NCBI GenBank assembly: GCA_905182195.1
Contig: CAJJAW010000005.1
Span: forward strand, 124,001 to 188,000
Origin: Alphaproteobacteria bacterium UBA4588
GTDB lineage: Bacteria; Pseudomonadota; Alphaproteobacteria; Rhodobacterales; Rhodobacteraceae
DNA length: 64,000 nucleotides
Direction of reading: 5' to 3'
Part shown: one piece after another, positions 54,276 through 64,000 of the stretch
How positions within the stretch are numbered: position 1 is the first letter of the stretch
Layout: every line of letters begins with the position of its first letter
The notes under the pieces: model-generated
What the model saw: the letters and a program-made list of their open reading frames with translations, nothing else
Told to the model about the DNA's origin: nothing
Database searches by the model: none
Program-made: the position numbers and the translations under genes

Positions 54276-55953
54276 CTAGAACAGACCTTCGATCTCACCC
54301 ACATCATTGAGCATAATAGTTTCTGCCGCAGGTTTACGTGGAAGGCCCGGCATCGTCATAATTTCACCACAGACCACAACCACAAACCCAGCCCCAGCCG
54401 ATAGGCGAACTTCACGGACCGGCACAGAATGCCCCACAGGTGCACCACGCAAATTCGGATCAGTGCTAAAACTATATTGGGTCTTGGCCATGCAAACCGG
54501 TAAGTGACCATAACCTTGATCTTCCCATTCCTTTAGCTGATTGCGGATCTTTTGGTCCATTAGGGCTTCATCAGCACGATAAATTCGCTTGCAAATTGTC
54601 TGAATTTTATCAGCTAATGGCATTTCATCTGGATAGATTGGCGAAAAATTAGCCATATCCGCATCAGCAATTTCCGCAACGCGGGTTGCCAACTCTTCGG
54701 AACCCTTGCTACCAAATTCCCAATGCTGCGAAACGATTGCTTCAGAGCCTTGGCTGGCCACGTAGTCTTTTACGGCCTGAACCTCAGCTTCAGTATCAGT
54801 CACAAAGTGATTTATAGCTACCACGACTGGCACCCCAAAGCTTTTCAGGTTTTCGATATGGCGGCCCAAGTTAGGGCAACCAGCTTCAACTGCCATCACA
54901 TTCTCAGGGCCCAAATCAGCTTTTGCCACGCCACCGTTCATTTTCATCGCACGAACAGTTGCAACAAGAACGACCGCAGACGGCGCAAGTCCAGCCTTAC
55001 GGCATTTAATGTTGAGAAATTTTTCAGCGCCTAAATCAGCCCCAAATCCAGCCTCAGTGACAACATAGTCGCAAAGCTTCAGCGCTGTGGTAGTGGCTAT
55101 AACAGAATTACAACCATGTGCTATATTAGCGAAAGGGCCGCCGTGAACAAAGGCAGGGTTGTTTTCCAATGTTTGAACCAAGTTTGGCTGCATCGCATCT
55201 TTGAGCAAAACGGTCATCGCACCATCAGCTTTGATATCACGCGCAAAAACTGGGCTGCGATCCCGACGGTAAGCCACAATCATATCACCCAGACGTTTCT
55301 GCAGATCTTTAAGGTTGTTAGCCAGGCAAAGGATTGCCATCACTTCTGAGGCAACCGTAATATCAAAGCCAGTTTCACGAGGAAATCCATTCGATACACC
55401 GCCTAAAGAGGCTGTAATCTGACGTAAAGCTCGGTCATTCATATCCACGACTCGGCGCCACACAACGCGACGTGTATCAATTTCCAGATCATTGCCCCAA
55501 TAGATATGATTGTCGATCATGGCCGATAATAGGCTATGGGCCGATGTTATCGCATGAAAATCACCCGTAAAATGCAGGTTCATGTCTTCCATGGGAACGA
55601 TCTGCGCATAGCCCCCTCCAGCAGCACCACCCTTCATACCAAAGTTTGGCCCCAGAGAAGGCTTCACGGATACAAACCATTGCGTTTTTACCAATACGGT
55701 TCAAACCATCACCAAGCCCAACAGTAGTTGTTGTCTTGCCTTCGCCTGCAGGTGTTGGGTTGATCGCAGTGACCAAAATCAATTTACCATTTTCGCGGCT
55801 CTGGACCGAGTTAATGAAAGACTGGCTCACCTTTGCCTTATCGTGGCCGTAGGGAAGCAAGTCTTCGGTGCCAATACCAATCTTTGCGCCAATATCCTGA
55901 ATCAGTGCTTTCGAAGCGCCACGTGCTATTTCGATATCCGACTTATAACTCAT
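54276..55953 (-). CDS. fhs: Fhs, formate-tetrahydrofolate ligase (frameshifted)
   Basis: Fhs makes 10-formyl-tetrahydrofolate from formate and ATP, or runs in reverse to yield ATP during C1 oxidation. The N-terminal part has the ATP site [20 protein letters not shown]; the C-terminal part continues with [20 protein letters not shown] and [18 protein letters not shown]. The join is broken by one extra base near 55660 (the frame reads REAFSGAK instead of the expected REPSLGP). Removing it gives 558 residues, the family norm. ATG 55953 ([12 protein letters not shown]) has GGGAGA upstream. Formate released by the dimethylformamidase and by formamide hydrolysis would enter here. Confidence 0.9.
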
Positions 55954-56151
55954 TTTTATCTCCCGCTGTGGCGCCATGGCCGAGGTATACAGTTGCATGT
56001 ACCGCCATCGTATTTAAAAAAGCAGAGTAAATCCGACATTTGTGCTTGCGTGTGCGGCAGTAAATAACAGCCGGTGTGCCAATCGGAAACATCCGTTTCA
56101 GCTTTAAAACAGAGTCTAAAAATGCATCTAAATTATTCGGAGAGATGATTA

Positions 56152-56226
56152 ATGACTATCTATTTTGCTCTTTACGTCGGACTTCTAAGCGCTGCAGCCT
56201 TTTTATTATGTGAGTTAAAAAGCTGA
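56152..56226 (+). CDS. Possible 24-residue single-helix membrane peptide
   Basis: This is a very short frame, MTIYFALYVGLLSAAAFLLC then ELKS, forming one transmembrane helix. GGAGAGATGATTA directly precedes the ATG, a good ribosome site, and the gap around it is otherwise empty. No family is recognised and a frame of this size could be chance. Confidence 0.3.
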   Translation: MTIYFALYVGLLSAAAFLLCELKS

Positions 56227-56228
56227 CC

Positions 56229-56831
56229 TTAAAGCAAACGAGCCTGACCATCAGGTTGCCATTCGCGCTGTTCTGGCCTGTGCAAGCGCATTTTATTACC
56301 AAGAGCCAATTGCCCCGGACGCTCAACCCAGGCAGTAACACCCCGCCGGCCTTTGGCGTATTGCTTGAAAGATTTTCCATGCCCCGGCATATCACGTTCA
56401 ATGGTCATGCCAATTTGATGGCAAGGATAATTTTGCATGTCCACAATAAGCGTTGTTCCATTATCTGCCTGAAGCCGGGAAGAAGGCGGAATATATGAAA
56501 AATCGCTGCAGCCAGCAACTACAAGGTTTGCGCCCAGCCATTCCGGATTGAACTGTGGAATACCCATGGCGTGGGAAATATGGTCAATATCTTCCTGGCT
56601 AACAATGCTAAGTTGACGAACATTAGCTATCTGAGTATCTGGCCTGTGTTGCTGCAACACGCGACTGTCGGAAGCGCGGGTACGGCCATTATAAGTACCA
56701 CCAACCACACCATCCCAATCGAGATTAACCGTAGACCGGCTCTCAGTCTCAACCTCAGTCGTGTGGCGGGCGGTGACCACTCCAACCCATGTGATTTGGA
56801 TAAAAATATCTGTCGCCACCAATGCAGGCAT
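56229..56831 (-). CDS. MOSC-domain protein
   Basis: This 200-residue protein resembles the MOSC (molybdenum cofactor sulfurase C-terminal) domain: NLDWDGVVGGTYNGRTRASD, QLSIVSQEDIDHISHAMGIP, LGANLVVAGCSDFSYIPPSS and GHGKSFKQYAKGRRGVTAWV. Such proteins handle sulfur or the molybdenum cofactor; the conserved Cys here is at AGCSDF or NYPCHQIG. No molybdoenzyme is seen nearby. It shares a bidirectional-looking terminator with ftsH, just upstream of its start. Confidence 0.82.
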   Translation of the reverse strand: MPALVATDIFIQITWVGVVTARHTTEVETESRSTVNLDWDGVVGGTYNGRTRASDSRVLQQHRPDTQIANVRQLSIVSQEDIDHISHAMGIPQFNPEWLGANLVVAGCSDFSYIPPSSRLQADNGTTLIVDMQNYPCHQIGMTIERDMPGHGKSFKQYAKGRRGVTAWVERPGQLALGNKMRLHRPEQREWQPDGQARLL

Positions 56832-56850
56832 TTTACGGTCCCTACCTAGG

Positions 56851-56894
56851 AATTAAAAACCTCTACCAGTTAATCTGGTGGAGGTTTTTAATTT
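56851..56894 (-). terminator. Rho-independent terminator after ftsH
   Basis: This is a long near-perfect stem. AAAAACCTC and ACCAG on one side pair with CTGGT and GAGGTTTTT on the other, across a TTAAT loop, with A-rich and T-rich ends, so it can work in both directions. It begins at the ftsH stop codon and lies about 20 bases before the MOSC gene start. Confidence 0.85.
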
Positions 56895-58822
56895 TATGCA
56901 GAAGGTTCTGGTTCCATCCCACCATCACTAATTTTTGGTTTAGTTTTGGGGTTTGGTTTAGTTTTAGGGATCGCTGTGACCGACGGTGTACCACCAGCGC
57001 TAGTGCTATCGTCCTCATCTTCATCGCGGTTGAGCATTTCGCCCTCCATAACCCTCTTGATTTCAGCCCCAGTAAGCGTTTCGTATTCAAGCAGGCCCTG
57101 CGCCAAGTTTTCAAACCGTTCTTTATTGTTAGTTATAGTCTTAAGTGCCAAATCATAGCCGTCCTGCACAAAGCCCCTGACTTCAGCTTCTATTAGCTCT
57201 TTCGTGCCCGCAGAAGTCGAAAGACCAGAGGTCCGGCCAGCATATCCTTCTGCAGCCTCTGCGTAGTCAATATTGCCAACCTTATCAGACATCCCCCAAC
57301 GCATCACCATGGCCCGCGCCAAACTGGAGGCCTGCTGAATGTCGCCAGAGGGCCCATTAGACACCTGATCTTCACCATATTTGAATATCTCAGCCGCTTT
57401 TCCAGCCATGGTCATCGCTAACTCATCATGACATTCGTCCCGATAAAAGTTCAACCTATCCATCTCCGGCAAGCTCATAACCATGCCGCCAGCAGCACCG
57501 CGCGCAATTATTGTGGCTTTGTAAACAGGCTGACATTTTGGTAGCAAAGAGCCAACCAAGGCATGACCAGCTTCATGATAGGCGGTTTTTTCTAATTGAT
57601 TTTTTGTCCGAACCATAGAACGGCGCTCAGCACCCATCAGGATTTTGTCTTTAGCTTTCTCAAAATCTTCCATCGTCACCAAACGACGCCCAATTCTAGC
57701 AGCGGCCAATGCAGATTCGTTCACCAAGTTGGCTAGATCTGCACCTGAGAAACCAGGCGTTCCACGGGCAATAATACGCAGGTCAACATCTGGTCCCGTT
57801 GGAAGTTTTCGCGCATGCACGCCTAAGATTTTTTCGCGACCGCGTGAATCTGGGTTAGGTACAGTCACTTGCCGGTCAAAACGGCCTGGACGCAGTAAAG
57901 CTGGATCTAGAACGTCTTTACGATTGGTTGCCGCTACAATGACAATACCTTCATTGGCTTCGAAACCGTCCATTTCAACCAACAATTGGTTTAAAGTTTG
58001 CTCGCGTTCATCATTACCACCGCCGTAGCCCGCCCCGCGAGCACGGCCCACAGCGTCGATTTCATCAATAAACAAAATACAAGGCGCGTTCTTTTTGGCC
58101 TGCTCAAACATATCACGGACGCGGCTTGCACCCACACCCACAAACATTTCCACAAAATCTGACCCTGAAATCGAAAAGAAAGGTACCCCAGCCTCTCCGG
58201 CAATAGCGCGAGCCAGCAATGTTTTACCTGTCCCCGGGGCACCTTCCAGCAGCGCGCCTTTTGGAATTTTACCACCCAAGCGGCTAAATTTTTCCGGATT
58301 TCGCAAGAAATCTACAATCTCTTCCAGCTCTTCTTTAGCTTCATCAATACCAGCTACATCATCAAATGTGACATTACCCTGCTTTTCAGTCAGCATTTTG
58401 GCGCGGCTTTTGCCGAACCCCATCGCCCCGCCCTTTCCACCGCCCTGCATACGGTTCATGAAATACACCCAAACACCAACTAAAAGCATAATAGGTAAGA
58501 GCGACAAGAGCACCGACTGAAACATCGATGTTTCTTGGGATTTAGCAACAACGGATACGCCTTTGGATACCAGCAAATCACTGACCCGCGCATCACCAGG
58601 CACGATTGTTACAAACTCAACATCATTTGCACCTGTGTAGTTGACTGTTTCGCCATCCAGAGTGGCGCTACTTACTTGGCCATTTTCCACGGCCAGTACA
58701 AAGTCAGAATAGGTGGTCGCACGACTGTTGCTCGCCCCACCGTCTCCTGAAAACAGACGGAAAAGCATTAAAAGCAAGATGAACAAAACAAACCAGAAGG
58801 CTATGTTGCGTAGATTACCCAA
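56894..58822 (-). CDS. ftsH: FtsH, ATP-dependent inner-membrane zinc metalloprotease
   Basis: FtsH is a membrane-anchored AAA+ protease for quality control of membrane proteins and regulators. The 642-residue protein has an N-terminal helix ([15 protein letters not shown]), a short periplasmic domain, a second helix near residue 105, Walker A GAPGTGKT near residue 200, Walker [12 protein letters not shown], the second region of homology with RPGRFDRQ, and the zinc motif HEAGH near residue 420. The start is TTG 58822 behind AGGAG. The C-terminal tail is Asp/Glu- then Lys/Pro-rich. It follows tilS. Confidence 0.97.
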   Translation of the reverse strand: MGNLRNIAFWFVLFILLLMLFRLFSGDGGASNSRATTYSDFVLAVENGQVSSATLDGETVNYTGANDVEFVTIVPGDARVSDLLVSKGVSVVAKSQETSMFQSVLLSLLPIMLLVGVWVYFMNRMQGGGKGGAMGFGKSRAKMLTEKQGNVTFDDVAGIDEAKEELEEIVDFLRNPEKFSRLGGKIPKGALLEGAPGTGKTLLARAIAGEAGVPFFSISGSDFVEMFVGVGASRVRDMFEQAKKNAPCILFIDEIDAVGRARGAGYGGGNDEREQTLNQLLVEMDGFEANEGIVIVAATNRKDVLDPALLRPGRFDRQVTVPNPDSRGREKILGVHARKLPTGPDVDLRIIARGTPGFSGADLANLVNESALAAARIGRRLVTMEDFEKAKDKILMGAERRSMVRTKNQLEKTAYHEAGHALVGSLLPKCQPVYKATIIARGAAGGMVMSLPEMDRLNFYRDECHDELAMTMAGKAAEIFKYGEDQVSNGPSGDIQQASSLARAMVMRWGMSDKVGNIDYAEAAEGYAGRTSGLSTSAGTKELIEAEVRGFVQDGYDLALKTITNNKERFENLAQGLLEYETLTGAEIKRVMEGEMLNRDEDEDDSTSAGGTPSVTAIPKTKPNPKTKPKISDGGMEPEPSA

Positions 58823-58918
58823 GGGAAACTCCTATTAGAAAGGCAATGTGTCGACGCTTTTGCGCGCCACGGTTTTAATTAAGATAGGTACCATATCACT
58901 AATTTCAACGGGTTACTA

Positions 58919-60133
58919 TCATTCCCACGGGGTTGGAACCACCTTAAGTACATCTTTTTCTCCAAAACCCGCCATTGGAGCCGAAATAAGCTTATCATCC
59001 TGCCAAAGTGAAGGGCTAGATTTTAATGCAATAAGTGGTCTTCGGCTGCTACGCCAATCAGGGCAAAGAGACAGCCCTTTAGATCCAAGCGCTTGTATTT
59101 TATATTTTTTATCATGGTTTGGTGCAAAGTAACGGTTATCCCAAAGGGCTGGGCAGGTTGCTTCCTCAAGCGATACTACCGCATATTCTCGGCTGATACG
59201 TAATAAGTTTCCAATCTGCGGTATTAGGACACATCCGTGCAAACTAAATACTTTTTCTGTTGAAATTGCCCGCAAAAGCGACAAATTTCTAGGCTTGTAA
59301 ACCTGTCCACCAATCCAACCAAGGGCGTCAGACACCATACGCTCAACATATTCACCCGGAAGAGCACCAAGTGCTGTACGATCAAACACAATGTCTCCAA
59401 AATCAAGACTCATAACTGTAGGCCTAAGCGTTTTTAGGGAAAAGGCCAAAGCCTCTTGTACGCTGGACATGCGCGCGGCCGTCTTCGCCAGACGCGCCGT
59501 GTCCAATCCTAATCCATCCAACATCTGTTGCGCCTGTCGCATCTGTATTCGTTTATACGTAAGGTCCTCATTGCTAGGGTCCTCGCACCAGGTTTGTCCC
59601 TTCGCGCGCAGATACTCGCGTAAATCATCACGTGAGAAGCTTAATAAAGGCCTGGCACAGTCAATATCGCATATACGCCAGCGCGCCCGCATCCCAGCCA
59701 GCCCATCTACACCAGACCCCCGCGCCAACCTTATCAGAAACGTCTCGGCAACATCAGTTTGGCTATGCCCCAAGCAGAGAAGATCACAACCCTGCCCCCA
59801 ATCTGCCAAAGCATTATAGCGCGCCTCACGAGCCCGTGCCTGCAAGTTTGAGCCAGGTGCAAGATTTTTAACTGGTATTGTACTGTGAAAAATCCCAAGT
59901 GATGTGCAGAGTTTTCCAACCCACAGCGCCTCACCAACGGCCGCAGAGCGTAGGCCATGATCAACGGTGACGGCCCGCAGCTTAGATACTGGAAAAAGTT
60001 CTTGTAGCGCGAAAAGTAGGGCAACGGAATCAGACCCACCAGATACCGCAACACCGATAACATCGTCACTAGCGACATCTTCCAAAAAGTGAGTTAGGGT
60101 AGATAGTATCTTGGAGCGGATATGCTCTGTCAT
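58919..60133 (-). CDS. tilS: TilS, tRNA(Ile)-lysidine synthase
   Basis: TilS modifies C34 of the AUA-reading tRNA(Ile) to lysidine, an essential step. The PP-loop GVAVSGGSDSVALLFAL is near residue 30, followed by VDHGLRSAAVGEA, HSQTDVAETFLIRLARGSG and RPLLSFSRDDLREYL. I start at ATG 60133 (MTEHIRSKI), which overlaps the cpoB stop (ATGA); the longer frame lies within cpoB. About 404 residues, family-normal. Confidence 0.92.
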   Translation of the reverse strand: MTEHIRSKILSTLTHFLEDVASDDVIGVAVSGGSDSVALLFALQELFPVSKLRAVTVDHGLRSAAVGEALWVGKLCTSLGIFHSTIPVKNLAPGSNLQARAREARYNALADWGQGCDLLCLGHSQTDVAETFLIRLARGSGVDGLAGMRARWRICDIDCARPLLSFSRDDLREYLRAKGQTWCEDPSNEDLTYKRIQMRQAQQMLDGLGLDTARLAKTAARMSSVQEALAFSLKTLRPTVMSLDFGDIVFDRTALGALPGEYVERMVSDALGWIGGQVYKPRNLSLLRAISTEKVFSLHGCVLIPQIGNLLRISREYAVVSLEEATCPALWDNRYFAPNHDKKYKIQALGSKGLSLCPDWRSSRRPLIALKSSPSLWQDDKLISAPMAGFGEKDVLKVVPTPWE

Positions 60134-60918
60134 AGGCAGGCCAGTTCTGCCTCTGCCTGTTTGGCATCTGCCACAATATCCAAGTCCGCATAGCGGAATT
60201 GGACTTCTTTCAAGGTTAAACACCCTTCCTCAGCATTACCCATTTTATGGAACGCTAAGGCCAAATGATACAACGCTGAGGGAGCTACTACGTTTGTCTC
60301 ATTCACAGAATAGCCCGGACAATATGCCCGCGCTGCAAGCCGAAATTCAAAAATATCCATATAGCCATGGCCCAAAAATAAGTGCGCTTTTTGTGTTAAG
60401 GGCCCAATAGGGAAGTCTGCGACGAAGTCCTCCAGCATTATCACCGCGCTAGCTGTATCTCCAGATATCAGCATTTTGTTAGCGGCATCAAATTCTGCTT
60501 GTTCAGAGATAGTTAATGTTTTCGGATTCAGAACAAATTTAGGCAGTGACTTTAGCTCAGGGCCAATAGGCAAGGTGGCCCCTAATTCTGCTACTACGCA
60601 TCCAGGCTCAAGCGCACAAACTCGAACCTCAAGATTAGCGATCCGCTGAGTTGCGTCACGTACAATTGCAGATATCCTGTAGGCTAACTCTTCAGTCTGG
60701 CCTGTGAGACGCTGCAATTCGTTTTCGATTGAAGCGGTCCGATCAAGAAGCTCTCCATCATTAATAAACTCAGCATCCTTGGTTGTTACCATTTCTAGCT
60801 GTAAATTTTGTGTTTCGAGCAAAAGACTAGCAAGGTTTTGACGCATATCAGCCAAGTTATCTGCTGATACCGGACCTGCGAGGCCTATCATCAAAACAAA
60901 CGCACGGCTCAAATGCAT
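60130..60918 (-). CDS. cpoB: CpoB/YbgF, Tol-Pal system coordinator
   Basis: This is a periplasmic coordinator of Tol-Pal with peptidoglycan synthesis at division. The 262-residue protein has a signal peptide (SRAFVLMIGLAGPVSA), a coiled coil at about residues 25-100, and C-terminal TPR repeats (EFDAANKMLISGDTASAVIM; ALYHLALAFHKMGNAEEGCL). The usual C-terminal spacing of TPR helices is kept, though slightly degenerate (AARAYCPGYSVNE). It overlaps pal by one base at its start and tilS by four at its end. Confidence 0.88.
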   Translation of the reverse strand: MHLSRAFVLMIGLAGPVSADNLADMRQNLASLLLETQNLQLEMVTTKDAEFINDGELLDRTASIENELQRLTGQTEELAYRISAIVRDATQRIANLEVRVCALEPGCVVAELGATLPIGPELKSLPKFVLNPKTLTISEQAEFDAANKMLISGDTASAVIMLEDFVADFPIGPLTQKAHLFLGHGYMDIFEFRLAARAYCPGYSVNETNVVAPSALYHLALAFHKMGNAEEGCLTLKEVQFRYADLDIVADAKQAEAELACL

Positions 60919-61421
60919 CAGCTAAGGCCAGCAGTCAAAAGCGTTACAGCACGGCGGTTTTTGGAGTAACACCTTTCCACACTGCAAATTTCAATCGGGC
61001 GCTCCTTGCCATAGCTGCGTGTTTTTAACCGCAGGCCAGATACGCCCCGGGCCACAAGATATTCCTGAACAGATTGCGCCCGGCGGAACCCCAGCGCCAA
61101 GTTGTATTCGCGGGTGCCTTGCTCATCAGCGTGGCCTTCTACAATGATCACATAGCCACGATTATTCATAAGCCACTGCGCTTGAGTGTCGAGAGCAGCC
61201 TTTGCAGAATTGTTCAAAGTATATTGATCAACTTCAAAAAACACCCTATCTCCGATTGTTTTCTCAAAAAACGCCTGTGATTTGGGATCGTTTTGATCCT
61301 CTGCATTCACTGCAGGATCGTCCCAACCCAAAGTGCCGCTAAGTAGCCCAGAGTCACGCTCAGAATTAGAACAGGCTGTCAAAGCCAAAAATGGCACTAA
61401 GGCCAGGTAAATTAATCTCAT
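60918..61421 (-). CDS. pal: Pal, peptidoglycan-associated outer-membrane lipoprotein
   Basis: This 167-residue lipoprotein has lipobox LTAC at residues 14-17, so it should be anchored in the outer membrane. The OmpA-like domain occupies about residues 55-165, with VFFEVDQYTLNNSAKAALD, VEGHADEQGTREYNLALGFR for peptidoglycan binding and CSKNRRAV in near form. It lies 42 bases after tolB. Confidence 0.95.
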   Translation of the reverse strand: MRLIYLALVPFLALTACSNSERDSGLLSGTLGWDDPAVNAEDQNDPKSQAFFEKTIGDRVFFEVDQYTLNNSAKAALDTQAQWLMNNRGYVIIVEGHADEQGTREYNLALGFRRAQSVQEYLVARGVSGLRLKTRSYGKERPIEICSVERCYSKNRRAVTLLTAGLS

Positions 61422-61463
61422 TTTGGTCTCCTTTCACAGAAACATGTCATAGGACTTCCAGCT

Positions 61464-62786
61464 TTATGGCTGCACAGGTCCCCAAGATGGGTCAGAGGCA
61501 GGGGCCCGCAAATTCAACGCGCGCAGGTTCCTGCCAGTAATATCTACAGAATAGAGACTAGGTGCTCCCTTAGGTCCCCGATCCTCACGCGCAAACATTA
61601 TCACGCGGCCGTTCGGCGACCAAGTCGGGCCTTCATCTAAAAAAGAGGCCGACAAAAGTCGCTCTTCACTACCATCAGTACGCATCACTCCAATTCCAAA
61701 TCGACCATTGCTTTGCTTAGTAAATGCAATCAAATCTCCGCGAGGGCTCCAAACTGGAGTTCCATAGCGACCGTTGCCAAAGGAAATCCGCTTAGGAGTT
61801 CCGCCTGAGACCGGCATAATATATAGCTGTTGGGTGCCGCTGCGGTCACTTTCGAATACGATTTGGCGGCCATCGGAGCTGAAGCTCGGCGCCGTATCAA
61901 TCGATGGGCTTGAAGTCATCCTAGCCGAACGCGCTGTAGCTAGATCCATTAGATAGATGTCCGAGTTTCCACCGCGCTCAAAAGAATAGACAATACGTTT
62001 GCTGTCAGGCGAGAACCGTGGAGAGAAACCCATGCCATTTTTGGGAGTCGGCAAGCGTTTACGCCCAGCCGTGCCAACATTCAGCAAGTAGATCTGCGGA
62101 AACCCAGTTTCCCAGCTAGTGTACAACACTTGTTTACCATTATTGGATATTCGCGGCGCCAGTACAATGTTTTCATTCCCAGTTAAAAACTGTACGCTTT
62201 CTCCGTCAAAATCCATAATAGCCAAACGCTTGCGACGATTGTCTTTGGGGCCACTTTCAGAAACAAATACAATCTTGCTGTCAAAATACGGGCCTTCACC
62301 AGTGATCCGCTCATAAACCTGATCAGCTACCTTATGCGCCATGCGCCGTATCGCCTTAGTATCGCCCGCCAATTGCATACCACTACCCAATTGAACTCCC
62401 GAAAAAATATCAAATATTCGAAATTTAACAGTCAAACGGCCTGAGCTAGTAGTTTTTACAGCCGCCGTCATCAAAGCCTGAGTATTAATCGCGCGCCAAT
62501 CAGGATAACGCACGGCCTCTGCAAACGTGGTTCGACGTGAAATAAAACGATTAGATGGAATTTCACGAAACAAGCCACTGCTAATCAGATCTGCGGCCAC
62601 GATGCGCGAAATCTCCGTTGCAACAGCAGCAGCCTCTAGGTTTTCCGCCTCAAAAATTGGGATGGCAAAGGTGAGCGGTTCAATCACACCATCATTTATT
62701 TCAATCTTTAAAGGTCCGTTCTGTGCTAGTGAAGTGTTCGCCCAAACGGCCATCGCCAGAACACCTAAATAGATCAATCGCATCAT
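61464..62786 (-). CDS. tolB: TolB, periplasmic beta-propeller of the Tol-Pal system
   Basis: This 440-residue protein has a signal peptide ([17 protein letters not shown]), an N-terminal alpha/beta domain and a six-bladed propeller with repeated SPDSKR- and SWSPxG-type motifs ([42 protein letters not shown]). It binds Pal and links to TolA. The ATG overlaps the tolA stop (ATGA). Confidence 0.95.
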   Translation of the reverse strand: MMRLIYLGVLAMAVWANTSLAQNGPLKIEINDGVIEPLTFAIPIFEAENLEAAAVATEISRIVAADLISSGLFREIPSNRFISRRTTFAEAVRYPDWRAINTQALMTAAVKTTSSGRLTVKFRIFDIFSGVQLGSGMQLAGDTKAIRRMAHKVADQVYERITGEGPYFDSKIVFVSESGPKDNRRKRLAIMDFDGESVQFLTGNENIVLAPRISNNGKQVLYTSWETGFPQIYLLNVGTAGRKRLPTPKNGMGFSPRFSPDSKRIVYSFERGGNSDIYLMDLATARSARMTSSPSIDTAPSFSSDGRQIVFESDRSGTQQLYIMPVSGGTPKRISFGNGRYGTPVWSPRGDLIAFTKQSNGRFGIGVMRTDGSEERLLSASFLDEGPTWSPNGRVIMFAREDRGPKGAPSLYSVDITGRNLRALNLRAPASDPSWGPVQP

Positions 62787-63907
62787 CGCACTCTCATTTT
62801 CTCTGGGTTAAATGTAATTTCTACGTTTTGCCACGCAGAATACTGATCCGCTGGCAGTTCAAATCCCTGTGCACCACACTCTTTGATAGCCCGCTGCGCC
62901 GTTTCAAACGCCCGCTGCGCACTCTCGCTATCTCCACCTTCATAGCCTACCAAATATATACTATTTTCCAATGGCTTGCCTTCAATTGAGAGTTTCATAC
63001 CCACCACAACTGTAGTGAAGAGCACCGCAGAAGACGACGCGCCAAGGTTCCAGCACGGCGAAATTGCTAGCTGCATACCACGGATTGCCTGTGGGGCCAA
63101 AGCCTCAGTCACATTCCCTTCGGTCTCAGACACAACGTCTGCTCCACCCAACGCTTCGGCCAGAGCGACCGCAAGCGGATCAATTGGGGCCACCACAGAA
63201 GTAGTTTGCTTATCTGGGATTGCCGCCAGTGGACTGGGTGCAGGGCGTTTTTGCGGCCGGACAGTGCGTGGCGGGGCAAATTTAGAAATTTCTATAACTT
63301 CCGAGGGATTTTCAGCCTCTGTCACAATTTCAGGAGCCGCGGCTTGCGGCGACTTGGCCGTTTGTTCTTGAGCCACTTCGACCGAAACCACCTGTGGTGC
63401 GGCCGCATCTCTAGTAATATCGCCAATATCAATGTTGGGAGCTGGTGGAGCAACAGCCACTGGAGCAACTCGGAGCGCAGGCCGGGGCTTTGGCGCCAAG
63501 CTCGTTTCCAACAGCTTAGGATGCTCAACCTCTGGCTCCGCCAAGACAACAGGCGGAATGATTATCACCTCCTCCAAGCGCACAGGTTTATCAGGCACAC
63601 TCTCTGGCAAAGTATCGTTTTGAACATTTGGGCTTAAGACCTGTGTGGTTTTCTCAGGAGCAATATCCATCACCGGATCAATCGGTGGCTCACTCTGCTC
63701 TATGTCCGGCTGAGTAGCTGCAATCTCAAGGCTTGTGTCTATGCTCGGCGGGGTATTGTTGACTAGGATGTCAAACAGCTCTGCAGAGACCACAGAGACC
63801 TCTGTCACAGGAACCTCAAGTGGTTTTCGATCAAAATCTCCTCCAAACAGCAGCCACCCCACCAGAGCGGCGTGCAAAGTAAGCGAGATGTAGGTGCCAG
63901 GCGACAT
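62783..63907 (-). CDS. tolA: TolA, inner-membrane spanning protein of the Tol-Pal system
   Basis: This 374-residue protein has one N-terminal helix ([17 protein letters not shown]), a long Pro/Glu/Ala-rich periplasmic segment (residues about 30-280) and a C-terminal TonB/TolA-like domain ending with [17 protein letters not shown]. In alphaproteobacteria the middle domain is proline-rich rather than a long Ala helix, as seen here. It sits between tolR and tolB. Confidence 0.93.
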   Translation of the reverse strand: MSPGTYISLTLHAALVGWLLFGGDFDRKPLEVPVTEVSVVSAELFDILVNNTPPSIDTSLEIAATQPDIEQSEPPIDPVMDIAPEKTTQVLSPNVQNDTLPESVPDKPVRLEEVIIIPPVVLAEPEVEHPKLLETSLAPKPRPALRVAPVAVAPPAPNIDIGDITRDAAAPQVVSVEVAQEQTAKSPQAAAPEIVTEAENPSEVIEISKFAPPRTVRPQKRPAPSPLAAIPDKQTTSVVAPIDPLAVALAEALGGADVVSETEGNVTEALAPQAIRGMQLAISPCWNLGASSSAVLFTTVVVGMKLSIEGKPLENSIYLVGYEGGDSESAQRAFETAQRAIKECGAQGFELPADQYSAWQNVEITFNPEKMRVR

Positions 63908-63913
63908 AATACC

Positions 63914-64000
63914 CTATCCGTCAGAGCCATCAAATGTTGGCCCACCCAGATCTGTCACTAACCCAATATTGCCAAATCCAGCAGCATTCATAGCCCCCAT
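63914..64000 (-). CDS. tolR: TolR (partial, C-terminus only)
   Basis: Only the last 28 codons fall in the window, reading MGAMNAAGFGNIGLVTDLGG and ending FDGSDG at a stop at 63914-63916. The pattern V/MGxLNxAGFxxIxLVTD is the usual C-terminus of TolR/ExbD. The stop lies 6 bases before tolA, the normal order. Confidence 0.85.
   Translation of the reverse strand: MGAMNAAGFGNIGLVTDLGGPTFDGSDG

Noticed and set aside
1-64000. CRISPR array, rRNA or tRNA genes, prophage or replication origin
   Set aside because: No regularly spaced short repeats, no cloverleaf-like or rRNA sequence and no phage or replication genes were seen on either strand.

Overview
The window looks like a chromosomal piece of a marine alphaproteobacterium of the Roseobacter group (Rhodobacterales). 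Three things point there: the tolR-tolA-tolB-pal-cpoB-tilS-ftsH block at the right end; a complete methylated-amine pathway (TMAO transporter, mgd, mgs, gmaS, tmm, tdm, folD, fhs) laid out as in that group; and a PuuD/UraH/PuuE-UraD/ureidoglycine aminohydrolase purine cluster. All assignments come from reading the translated sequence; no database search was run.

Layout: 1-1.7 kb, partial iolD. 1.8-5.7 kb, urate-to-ureide degradation. 5.9-10.2 kb, a quaternary-amine ABC transporter, best read as TmoXWV for TMAO. 10.5-15.6 kb, mgdABCD (N-methylglutamate dehydrogenase, a sarcosine-oxidase homologue). 15.7-17.4 kb, a GlxA/AraC regulator and a divergent XRE-cupin regulator. 17.5-40.6 kb, an AT-richer block for urea, short-chain amides and dimethylformamide. 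40.6-41.7 kb, a second, nearly identical copy of the regulator segment. 41.8-56 kb, the rest of the C1/methylamine pathway: mgsABC, gmaS, tmm, tdm, an EamA permease, folD and fhs. 56-64 kb, a MOSC protein, ftsH, tilS and the Tol-Pal operon.

The most interesting part is 16.4-41.7 kb. A 1,092-bp segment (5' part of glxA plus the whole XRE gene) occurs as a direct repeat at 16414-17505 and 40642-41733, with one difference seen. Between the copies lies a nitrogen-scavenging island: an amidase, aliphatic amidase amiE with its AAA+ partner amiB, a UT-type urea channel, a UrtABCDE-type ABC transporter, a dimethylformamidase-like large subunit with an unrecognised small gene before it, a Rieske-oxygenase-like protein lacking the usual iron ligands, a Sel1-repeat protein, an unknown 104-residue protein, an AmiR/ANTAR antiterminator and a complete but divergent urease operon with fused UreAB. 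Removing one repeat unit would restore a simple mgd-glxA-xre-mgs-gmaS-tmm order, so the island probably entered by single-crossover integration into the methylamine locus. The placement makes metabolic sense: dimethylformamide hydrolysis gives formate and dimethylamine, and the neighbouring pathway carries methylamines to methylene-tetrahydrofolate and ammonia.

Six genes outside the island are broken by single-base frameshifts in otherwise well-conserved coding sequence (puuE-uraD, tmoX twice, mgdC, a small membrane protein, folD, fhs). This looks more like uncorrected indel error than real decay, but no clear case occurs inside the island. No tRNA, rRNA, CRISPR array, integrase or transposase was found.
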